Origin: Phragmites australis | Taxonomy: Eukaryota > Streptophyta > Magnoliopsida > Poales > Poaceae | Direction of reading: 5' to 3' | DNA: 64,000 bases | Assembly (NCBI RefSeq): GCF_958298935.1 | Contig: NC_084927.1 | Location: 16,272,001 to 16,336,000 of the forward strand | Part shown: in pieces, positions 55,477 through 64,000 of the stretch | How the letters are laid out: the number at the start of each line of letters is the position of its first letter | Numbering within the stretch: the stretch's first letter is position 1 | Program-made: the position numbers and the translations under genes | The notes under the pieces: generated by a model | What the model saw: only the letters and a program-made list of their open reading frames with translations | Told to the model about the DNA's origin: nothing | Databases searched by the model: none

Positions 55477-56274
55477 ATGGCCTGTACCAGGCAGACTGCT
55501 CGCAAGGCCACCAATGGCTACCTTCCTCCCCACGCCCTTGCCACCTTTGTACCCAACACTTCAGCTGGACCCAGCCGTGTTATCATCGTTCTCCAGCATG
55601 AAGGCAAAAAGTTGTACCACTCTGAGGGACTCGAAGCAAGGAAGGCGCCAATGATGCTAGTGGAGATGCTGCAACGACTGGGGTACACCAAGGCGCCCAT
55701 GTACCACGAACTTTATCAGCCTTGTCCAGGACGCAAGGAGTGGACTATCGAAGTGTGCATCTACGGTTCCCCAAAAGGCAATGACAGCTATAAGATCGCG
55801 GGAATCCACAAGGCAGTGGCAGTCCAGGCAAGCTTCGAGGCGGGAATCTGAGACGCAGCAAGACTGGCACTAGCTCACGTTTGTGAGGACAACATGAGCT
55901 TCTTGAGGGGGAGTTCCTATGACTACTTTCCCCGTCGAGAACGTGGGAGCAAGGACATTAAAATGAAGTCGACCACGCATGAGGAGAGTGGTGTGGTCCA
56001 TGAGCAGGTGCTGCTAACTACGATACTGCACAAGGACATGGATGAAGCTTTGGATGAACTCCAGGACACACGCAGGCATCTGCGGGAGGCAGAAGCACAA
56101 ATCAAGGAACTAAAGAGGAGCATTAATGGGATATCCAGTTCTTCAGACTCTGAGGGCCAGTCCATCCACCCGCCTTCTCCCAAGAGGCTACGCTACAATG
56201 ACCCTTCTAGCTCGGAGTCTTCAGGGGATGCCGACCAGTCAGTTGATGGACCAGGAGTTGGATCTCGTTCTTAG
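55477..56274 (+). pseudogene. Extra ORF before gag in E, with histone H3 tail-like N-terminus
   Basis: ATG 55477, 265 codons to TAG-region stop at 56274, interrupted once by TGA (55849-55851) in an otherwise constant frame. Residues 1-14 read M-A-C-T-R-Q-T-A-R-K-A-T-N-G, ten of them identical to the histone H3 start. After it comes a small domain of unknown type (SAGPSRVIIVLQHEGKKLYH, APMYHELYQPCPGRKEWTIE, and past the stop ARLALAHVCEDNMSFLRGSS then YDYFPRRERG), a coiled coil (DELQDTRRHLREAEAQIKEL) and a Ser-rich acidic end. It is not a histone: no histone fold follows. The frame follows the primer site by 150 bases, so it would be the first protein on the genomic RNA. Function unknown. Confidence 0.75.
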
Positions 56275-56525
56275 GATAATTACCATGAGGCAATTTTAAT
56301 AAATCATTTAGAATCATTTTGCTTGTTATTCTTAGTGATGAACTGTCTGAGTGTTAAGTTGCTTAGTTGTTTGTGCTCGATGCGAGCTGTGGGTCACCTT
56401 TGGCACCTTGTCCACAGCCATATCCCCTTTATCATACTTTGAGTTTATATCAGTTGAATTTTTTCCTTCCAACCCTACCATGTATCGTTATTCTGCTTTA
56501 TCACTCTTGTTTACACCTACGTCAG
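56275..56525 (+). other. Spacer between extra ORF and gag in E
   Basis: T-rich noncoding stretch ending TTTACACCTACGTCAGGAGG, which looks like a 3' splice site. Gag may therefore be expressed by splicing. Inference only. Confidence 0.4.
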
Positions 56526-57890
56526 GAGGAACGCTAGTAACGCTAATGCCAACAACAGCAATAACAACGACGGCAACACTAACCCACAGTTGCCAAACCC
56601 ACGGCCACAGGTCAACATGGAGCGGTTGCTAATGATGCAGACATAGATTCTGCAGGGCTTGGTTCAAACTGCAGTAAATATACAGTAAGCCCCAGCATAG
56701 ATACAAGCCCCTCCTCCGTCGCAGAACAAGTTGGGGGAATTTATGAGAACCAAGCCACCTGTGTTCTCTCAGGCCATAGAGCCAATGGATGCATATGACT
56801 GGTTAAAAGCTACAGGAAAGAAACTTTGGATAGCTCAAAGCAATGACAGAGAAAAAGTCTTGTTCGCCTCACATCAACTCTCTGGACCAGTAACAGATTG
56901 GTGGGATGCTTATACTAATGCACATGAAGATCCTCAAGCTATTACTTGGACAGAGTTTAGAAATAGCTTTTGTACTCATCATATACCTGCCGGAGCTATG
57001 AAGATCAAGAAGAAGGAATTCTAGGAGTTAAAGCAAGGATCAATGTCTGTAAGTGAATATGTGGCCAAATTCACTCAACTGTCAAGGTATGCGCCATCTA
57101 AGGTGGACACTGATGAAAAGAAGTAGGAGCACTTCTTGGAGGGACTGAACGATGGGATTCAGTATGTATTGCTTCCTCAGGACTTTGCCAGTTTTCAAGC
57201 TATGGTGAACAAAGCATTGGTGGTGGAAAACCAACGCCGCTAGATGGAGCACAAGAGGAAGATGTCCTCCCAAGGTCAGGAATCAAGCAGTCACTCTCGT
57301 CCCCGTTACAACCCGCCTCAGCAAGGACCAATCTTTTGTCAGCAGAACCAAAATAGACCTCAGATGCAAACCCCGCATTCAAGCTTCTAGACCACTCATC
57401 AGACGCCACCACTAGCACATCAACAGAAGAATGGCAACCAAGCTCCCATCACCGAAAAGGCATGTTTCAATTGTGGTGAAGAAGGGCATTATACCAATAG
57501 ATGCCCAAAGAAACGTCCAGTTGTCACCTAAGGACAGTACAATAACAATGGTGTGAAGCCAGGTCAAACTCAGAACCAGGGACGTAATGGAAACCAAGCT
57601 CCAGTCCAAGGCAATCGTGCACAACAGAACTATGTGCACGGAAAGGTCAACCACGTCACCGTTGAAGAAGCCCAGGACGCTCAGGATGTTGTGCTTGGTA
57701 TGTTTCTTGTCAACTCAAACCCAGCCTCAGTATTATTTGATTCGGGAGCATCGCATTCTTTCATCACTACACGGTATATTGCGAGGTACAATTTGCCCAT
57801 TACATCCATGAGTCGACCAATGCTTATTAGCTCTCTGGGTGGAGAAATGAGGGCAAAATATATATGCCCCAAGATACATCTGAAAATAAG
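56526..57890 (+). pseudogene. Gag and protease of E
   Basis: An Asn-rich lead (from about 56526; first ATG 56617) precedes the retrotransposon gag domain: IEPMDAYDWLKATGKKLWIA, VTDWWDAYTNAHEDPQAITW, GSMSVSEYVAKFTQLSRYAP. A zinc knuckle CFNCGEEGHYTNRC (57466-57507) and the protease ASVLFDSGASHSFITTRYIA with catalytic D-S-G (about 57728) follow. About eight stops occur, mostly TAG or TAA in places where Gln is expected. A frameshift near 57880 leads into the next segment. Confidence 0.9.
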
Positions 57891-60800
57891 GGGGTAGACT
57901 TTCCAACCAACCTTATAGTTTTGGAATCCAACGGTATAGATATCATTCTCGGAATGGATTGGTTAGCAAAGTTTAATGGTATGATAGAATGTGCCCGAAG
58001 AGCAGTTCAACTAACCAATGAAGAAGGTACCAGTATCGAGTTCGTGGCAACCATACCATCAAATGGGGATTGTGAACTCAATAGTTTGAAGGGTGTTCCT
58101 ATGGAAGCAGTCAATGTGGTGTGCGAATATCTGGACGTCTTCCCTAATGACTTGCTAGGTATGCCGCCAGACCGAGATATTGAGTTTATAATTGAGCTTG
58201 TAACGGGAACAACCCTGATAGCTAAACGGCCATATAGGATGCCTGCAAATGAACTAGTGGAACTTAAGAAACAAACCCAAGAATCAGAGGATAAGGGTTT
58301 TGTGCGCCCAAGTTCGTGACCATGGGGAGACCTAGTTCTCTTCATTGAAAAGAAAGATGGTAGCCAAAGGATGTGCGTGGACTATAGAGCTCTCAATGAT
58401 GTAACTATCAAGAACAAGTATCCGCTACCTAGGATTGAAGATCTGTTTGATTAGTTAAAAGGAGCATGTGTTTTCTCCAAAATTGACCTTCGCTCAGGTT
58501 ATCACCAACTGAAGATCCAAGAGTCAGATATACCCAAGACAGCTTTCAGTACCCGATATGGTCTTTATGAATTTAAGGTTATGTCTTTCGGGTTAACCAA
58601 TGCCCCGGCATACTTCATGTACCTCATGAACAAAGTGTTTATGGAGTATTTGGATAAGCTCGTAGTTGTTTTCATCGATGATATCCTCATCTTCTCAAAG
58701 GATGAACAAGAACACGAAGAACACTTAAGGATCGTGTTGCAGAAGCTTAGAGATAACTAGTTATACGCTAAGTTCAGTAAATGTGAATTCTGGTTGGAGC
58801 AAGTCTCTTTCCTTGGCCATATCATCTCAGCAAGTGGAGTAGTTGTAGATCCAAGCAAAGTTAGAGATGTTTTGAACTGGAAGCCACCTCAATCTGTCTC
58901 AGAGATCCGAAGCTTTCTTGGATTAGCTGGGTATTATCGTCGATTTATAGAAGGTTTTTCCAAGATAGCTAAGCCACTCACGGAGTTGTTACAAAAGGAT
59001 AAGAAGTTTCAATGGTGTGAAGCTTGTCAAGCCAGTTTTGAAAAGTTGAAGAATAGATTGACTACAGCCCCAGTACTTGTTCTACCGAATGTTTGTAAGA
59101 ACTTTGATATCTATTGTGATGCTTCTCGACAAGGTTTTGGATGCGTTCTTATGCAAGAAGGAAAAGTCGTGGCTTACGCGTCAAGGCAATTAAGGAATTA
59201 TGAGAAAAATTATCCAACTCATGATTTAGAGCTAGCCGCAGTCGTTCATGCTTTGAAGATTTGGAGGCACTATCTTGTCGGTAATCGGTGTGAAATATAT
59301 ATGGATCACAAGAGTCTAAAATACATCTTCACCGAGTAGTACTTAAATCTAAGGCAACGCAGATGGCTAGAATTGATCAAGGACTATGATGTAGGAATTC
59401 ACTACCATCCTGGTAAAGCCAACGTAGTCGCAGATGCTTTGAGCCGAAAGGTGTATTGCAACACTATCATGGTACAAGAATCTCAACCAGCTCTGTACAA
59501 AGAATTCCAGCAACTTAACTTGGGAATTGTCATGAATAAAGGACCTGTGGTCATGGAAATCGAGCCTACCTTAAATGAAGAGATCCGTAAAGGACAAATG
59601 GAAGATGAGAAAATCAGAGAAATCAAACAGAATATAAAGGGAGGCAAGGCTCCTGGATTTTCTGAGGATGATCAAGGTATCATATGGTTCGGAAAACGCA
59701 TTTGCGTACCGGACCAAAAAGAGCTTAAGGATGTAATTCTGAAAGAGGCCCATGAATCAGCCTACTCCATCCATCCAGGCAGTACCAAGATGTACCAAGA
59801 TTTGAAAGCACGATACTGGTGGTATGGCATGAAGCGTGATGTTACAGAATATGTAGCCCTTTGTGACACTTGCCAGAGAGTAAAAGCAGAACATCAGAGG
59901 CCCGTTGGATTACATCAACCCTTGAAGGATCCAGAATGGAAATGGAAAGAGATTGGTATGGATTTCATCGTTGGGTTACCTCGCACCCAGTCTGGCTACA
60001 ATTCAATATGGGTAGTAGTAGATCGTTTGACAAAGGTTGCTCACTTTATCTCAGTCAAGACCACGTATACAAGTGCACAGCTCGCAGAAGTGTATATGTC
60101 ACGGATTGTTTATCTTCATGGCGTACCCAAGAAGATTGTGTCAGATTGAGGCACTCAGTTCACTTCACGATTCTGGCAGAAACTTCATGAGTCCATGGAT
60201 ACAAAGTTAAATTTCTGCTCAACATATCATCCTCAAACCGATGGCCAAATAGAAAGGACAAATCAGATACTAGAAGATATGTTAAGGGCATGTGCCTTGA
60301 AATATAGACGCAGTTGGGATAAGAGCCTTCCATATGCAGAATTCTCTTACAACAACAGTTATCAAGCCAGCCTCAAGATGTCTCCATTTGAAGCCCTGTA
60401 CGGTAGGAAGTGCAGAACTCCGTTATATAGGAATGAAACTAGAGAAAGTCAAGTATTTGGACCGGAAGTACTACAGAATGCAGAAAAGCAAGTCCGAATG
60501 ATTCGAGATAATCTAAGGACTGCACAATCAAGGCAAAAGAGCTACACCGATAATAGACGAAGAGAATTGACTTTTGAAATTGGAGATCTCGTGTATCTCA
60601 AAGTCTCACCTATCAGGGGACTTCGAAGATTCAAAGTCAAGGGAAAACTGGCACCCAGATATATTGGACCGTTCAAGGTATTAGACAAAAGAGGGGAAGT
60701 GGCATATCAACTGGAGATACCATCTCAACTTTCTGATGTACATAGTGTCTTTCATATATCTCAATTGAAGAAATGCTTACGAGTGCCCGAAGAATAGTTG

Positions 60801-61031
60801 CCTATGGAGGAATTGGATGTTCGAGAAGATCTCACATACCCAGAGCACCCAGTGAGAATCCTCGAAACAGCCGAAAGGGTTACCAGGAGAAAAGTGATTC
60901 ACATGTGCAAGGTACAGTGGAGTCACCATTCTGAAGCTGAAGCCACATGGGAAAGAGAAGAAGATCTGAAGACGGAATTTCCCCAGCTGTTTGGAGAACA
61001 TCCCGAATCTCGAGGACGAGATTCATCCTAA
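57864..61031 (+). pseudogene. Pol of E: RT, RNase H, integrase, chromodomain
   Basis: One frame with six internal stops. [42 protein letters not shown] and [16 protein letters not shown] (catalytic F-I-D-D, 58674). RNase [38 protein letters not shown] and [14 protein letters not shown]. Integrase: an HHCC finger (IHPGSTKMYQDLKARYWW ... CDTCQRVKAEHQRP), then IGMDFIVGLPRT (Asp), VSD-stop-GTQFTSRFW (Asp) and YHPQTDGQIERTNQ (Glu). The GPY/F module KLAPRYIGPFKVLDKRGEVA precedes a chromodomain (HPVRILETAERVTRRKVIHM, VQWSHHSEAEATWEREEDLK, 60850-60990). Chromodomains of this group are thought to steer insertion to heterochromatin. Confidence 0.92.
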
Positions 61032-61042
61032 GGGGGTAGGTT
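61030..61042 (+). promoter_or_regulatory. Polypurine tract of E
   Basis: AAGGGGGTAGGTT between the pol stop and the TGTCATGC start of the 3' LTR. Confidence 0.8.
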
Positions 61043-64000
61043 TGTCATGCTCGTCTCTCCCTTCCCCTGATCAATCTCCATGTCTCTCTTTCTGCCTTGT
61101 AGGTCCCATCTGTCAGCTCTTCCTCTCTCCCACCGAATCTTCCCTTCCTCTTCTCCCGCATAAGCTGCCCGTTTCAAACCGTCGAATCCACGCTCGAGTT
61201 AAGGAAGGCGGCCACGATCTTTGGTAATTGATGCTGGTGTTGATGACTGCCATCAAGAGGAGATTGCTCATGAAGGAAATCGCGCGAGGTAAAGGGAAAT
61301 CGAGCCGAATTTCCCATCCGCCTACTCCAAACACTGTCAATCGATTCAATTCCTCTTCTCCTCTCTATAAAAGCTCAATTGGATCCTCGACTGAGCCTCC
61401 TCACCCTCCACCGCATCCAATTTCGCAATCCTCATCCAATTTCCTCAAGCCAAGAGCCCTAGCGCCGTCGCCGGACTTCTTCCGCTCCCAACCACCGTCA
61501 CCAAGTCACTCTGCGCCTCACTGTCGCCGTCCGAGTACGCGACCCCATTCTCCGTCCGCATCTCGTCATACCCGACCATTCATCGTCGAGTTCCATCGCT
61601 GCCACCGAGCTTTCTTCGCCACCGAACCTCCTCCGTTGAAGCCCGTCGTCGCCGAGCCGCTCCGGTCTTCCCCGATGCCCGCAACCCCCTCAAACGAGTT
61701 CGCTGCCCTCATCTGGTTGTGGTCCGCCGCTCGCCGTCAACTACCGACCACAGCAGCTTCATCTCCGTCCATCTCCAACCACCCTCCTCCATGCCCGCTC
61801 GTCACCGTCGCCTTCCCGCGCCGAAGCCGAGGTAGGCCACTCCTCCGCCGTCCAATCGTGTTTGTGCGGTTCAGATTAGAAGTAGCTTACCCCTTCGCCT
61901 CGAGTAGATCTCAACCGTCCGTTCAGAATCGTGCGGCTCCGATTTATTGTAGTGCCTTGTCACCCCTGTTGCCTAGTCACCCTGCCATGTGCGCGGCCAC
62001 GTCATCGTTTTGCCCAACGTGGCTGTCCAGTCAACCAGTCGAGCTGAGTCAGCAGTGACGTCAGCGATTGCGTAATAATTTGGTCTTCCCGTTAGAAAAT
62101 AATTAACGATAATCCGATTATTCCAAAAATAGGTTTTCTTTAATAGAAAAATTCCAGAAAAATATAAAATAGTTTAGATAATTATTTATAAATGTTTTAA
62201 CTCTCTTTTTAATTTTGTAAATGATTATTTAATGATTTTCTAATATAAAAATTTGTGAAAAATAGTAGAATAAATTTATAAATTGGAAAAATGATTTAGA
62301 AAATATAGATTAATTATGATAATGTTTAGAAATGATTTGTTTAATAGAATAAATGCTTTAAATTTGTTTTTATGCATATAAAAATTAGTTGATTCCTAGA
62401 AAAATGCAAATAAATTCCATAAAATTATTTTAATCATTTCTATGCTATAAAATAATTCTAAAAAATTATAAATAAATGTTTTAGGCCTTTTAAAAATTAG
62501 GTTTAATTCCAAAAAATAGTTTTCATCATTTTAAGCGTATAGAATTTTGTTTGGTTGTAGTTTTTGCTTCGTTGCTCCGATTTGGGCGGTTCTTGCGCCC
62601 AAATCTTCCTGTTTGTGAGCCCTAGCTTGTTCCAGTGTTCGTTTTGTGTGTTTGCTTTGTTTAATGTCTGTTCTTAGTAGTGCTTATTTGCTCACTTGTA
62701 GAGGAGTTTGTTCCGGAAGTGTTCGAGAGCGTCAAGGATCAAGACTTCGGAGATTTTGAATAACTCATCAGAGAAGGTAAAGTGTCGTTGAACATTCTGC
62801 GCCTACTTTTATAAAGTTTTGCTTTACAAATTGCATGCTCGTCAACATGTTATCCCATTATTAGGGTTTACTAGTTTTTCCTCAATTTTCCTAGTAACCG
62901 TAGATGGGTTTTTCATGTTGGGTAGAAAGTGTTTAGTGATGCTTATTCTTGGGTAGCATAGTTGAATTATGTTGATATTACTGAAACTTGGTAAAAGTGC
63001 TTAGTCTAAGATAGTAGGGTTTGTGCAAGTTGGCATGTTTGTTGGCCTGTGGATGTGTTCCAGGCAGAATTATGGGCTTTCAGATATTTGGTTATTTCCC
63101 TATTGATGGGTTGATGGGGGTCTTGCCCAGACCATATTAAGAACCGGTTTGTGGAGCGACCACCCATGAAAACAGTACAACCATAAGCTTGGTATGGGAC
63201 GGGCCTAGCCCAGTAATTCGTTTTTCTCTCAGCATTGTGATGATCACTTGGTGGTACGGGGACGGAAGGGTATACTTTCTAGAACCGTAAGGCACAAGAG
63301 GGGGCTTCTGGGGTGGAGGGTGTACTCCACTTATGTATGGCAATGAAATCTCAACAGGTCATCACGTGCTGAGAGAGACATTGGAAAGGCTTTGCAGTGG
63401 AATCCTGGCCACACACCTCGGAAGTATGTAAGTATTTGATCGACACGGGCAAAAAGGAGGACACATCTGTAGAGTGAAAACTGAATATTCAACCGTGCTC
63501 ACGGTCACGAGCGGTATGGACTCCTCACATGATTAGTCAGGTGGTTCTTCGGGTTAGACTTGGGTTGGAATTGGTGAATCACAGTGGTGGAAACTGTGAT
63601 TCCAGTTAGCTTTGTTTAGAGATGGATGGAACCTCGGTTGAGGAGTAAGGTGGTGGAACCTTAGCTCTTACCTTAAAGAAATTATTCACATAGAAATAGT
63701 TCACCTTTATAACTGTTTACAAAGAAAATAGCATTTATGCCAATAAACCTTTTGAGTTAAGCCTACCTTGATTTTTGGTCCCATATCATAGTTTTTCCCA
63801 CACTTGCTGAGTATTCTATGTACTCACGCTTGCTCTCTCCCCTTTATTGATGTCACGGCTCAGAAGCTGAAGGCTACGAAGAATTTCCTGATGATGGAGC
63901 AGAATTCTAGGCAGGCGGCTTTTCGGTTGACTTCCTGTGGAGTTTGGGTTTCGCGCTGAGTTTAATTTCCACTGCTCTGTAATATGTTTTTAGACCCATG
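61043..64000 (+). repeat. 3' LTR of E, running past the window end
   Basis: Begins TGTCATGCTCGTCTCTCCC. It has a TATA box at 61365 and then a pyrimidine- and CG-rich leader to about 62060. From 62230 it matches the 5' LTR fragment. By comparison about 145 bases remain beyond 64000. The reverse complement of its start also matches the end of solo LTR F. The 276-codon frame at 61228-62058 lies in the leader and looks like chance opening in CG-rich sequence. Confidence 0.92.
61365..61374 (+). promoter_or_regulatory. TATA box of the E LTR
   Basis: CTATAAAAGC about 320 bases into the LTR, followed by a pyrimidine-rich leader, the expected core promoter layout. Confidence 0.6.

Larger units (their letters stand above)
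53414..64000 (+). mobile_element. Ty3/gypsy chromovirus E (Tekay/Del-like), 3' LTR cut by window edge
   Basis: Truncated 5' LTR (53414-55302), primer site, an extra ORF with a histone-H3-like N-terminus, gag, protease, RT, RNase H, integrase with chromodomain, polypurine tract, and a 3' LTR from 61043 past 64000. The protease-RT-RNase H-integrase order is gypsy, and the C-terminal chromodomain marks a chromovirus. LTRs of about 3 kb fit Tekay/Del. By eye the two LTRs differ at only a few bases per hundred, so E is fairly young, although its coding frames contain many stops. Confidence 0.9.

Noticed and set aside
55477..55520. Possible histone H3 gene fragment
   Set aside because: Only the tail resembles H3. 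No histone fold follows, and the frame continues into a different protein in a retroelement leader.
61228..62058. 276-codon frame rich in Pro, Ser and His
   Set aside because: Lies in the CG-rich leader of the E LTR. Composition is what any open frame in such sequence gives, and F, the same LTR family, does not keep it.

Overview
This is nuclear DNA of a plant, almost certainly a grass (Poaceae). The one host gene I recognise is an intron-rich, decayed copy of the plant meiotic gene PRD1 (PUTATIVE RECOMBINATION INITIATION DEFECT 1), with a GC-rich first recognisable exon as is usual in grasses. Nearly everything else is grass-type transposable elements: Ty1/copia, a Ty3/gypsy chromovirus, plant L1 LINEs, and Harbinger, Stowaway, hAT-like and Mutator-like small DNA elements. 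There are no bacterial genes, no CRISPR array and no rRNA. All coding regions I could read are interrupted by stops or frameshifts, so I see no intact protein-coding gene. The species cannot be named from sequence alone.

Layout. 1-668: 5' end of a minus-strand copia element (X). 680-2098: a 1.4-kb copia LTR (A). 2364-21967: the PRD1 pseudogene on the + strand, readable in ten pieces. Its first intron holds a Harbinger-type element (2899-4350) with an internal tRNA-SINE-like segment. One exon is split at 6500/17471 by a minus-strand, gag-only copia element (G, 6501-17469). G is itself interrupted by a solo gypsy LTR (F, 8129-11147, perfect CTTGG target duplication) and a solo copia LTR (B, 13699-15553). 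A hAT-like MITE splits another PRD1 exon (18677-18969), and a Stowaway MITE lies in the last readable intron (21503-21755).

21968-41323: a + strand copia element (H) that appears to sit in the last PRD1 exon. Its leader carries a 964-bp Mutator-like MITE with a 9-bp target duplication. Its integrase domain is split by a minus-strand LINE (L1-a, 25124-38339, 13-bp target duplication). L1-a ORF1 is split by a solo LTR (I, 31126-37043), and that LTR is split by a second LINE (L1-b, 32572-35590). Counting the host exon, this is a five-level nest whose order can be read from target-site duplications. 41324-44210: the 5' part of a + strand copia element (C, same LTR family as A and B) inserted in the H 3' LTR. 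44210-53413: a minus-strand SIRE/Maximus-like copia element (D) with gag, protease, integrase, RT, RNase H, a palindrome-rich 3' region and an accessory ORF, joined abruptly to C. 53414-64000: a + strand gypsy chromovirus (E, Tekay/Del-like) with LTRs of about 3 kb, an extra ORF before gag, gag, pol and a C-terminal chromodomain. D sits in its 5' LTR, and its 3' LTR runs off the window. F belongs to the same LTR family as E.

The most striking observation is the extra ORF of the chromovirus E (55477-56274). Its first residues copy the N-terminal tail of histone H3, including the QTARK segment around lysine 9, in an element whose integrase ends in a chromodomain. Other notable signals are arrays of short spaced palindromes shared by several otherwise different LTR families, a gag-only element, hairpin or inverted-duplicated LTRs in H, and an excess of stop codons explicable by C-to-T change in E. 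Coordinates of element ends come from TG...CA termini, primer-binding sites and target-site duplications read by eye. Family names finer than superfamily are inference.
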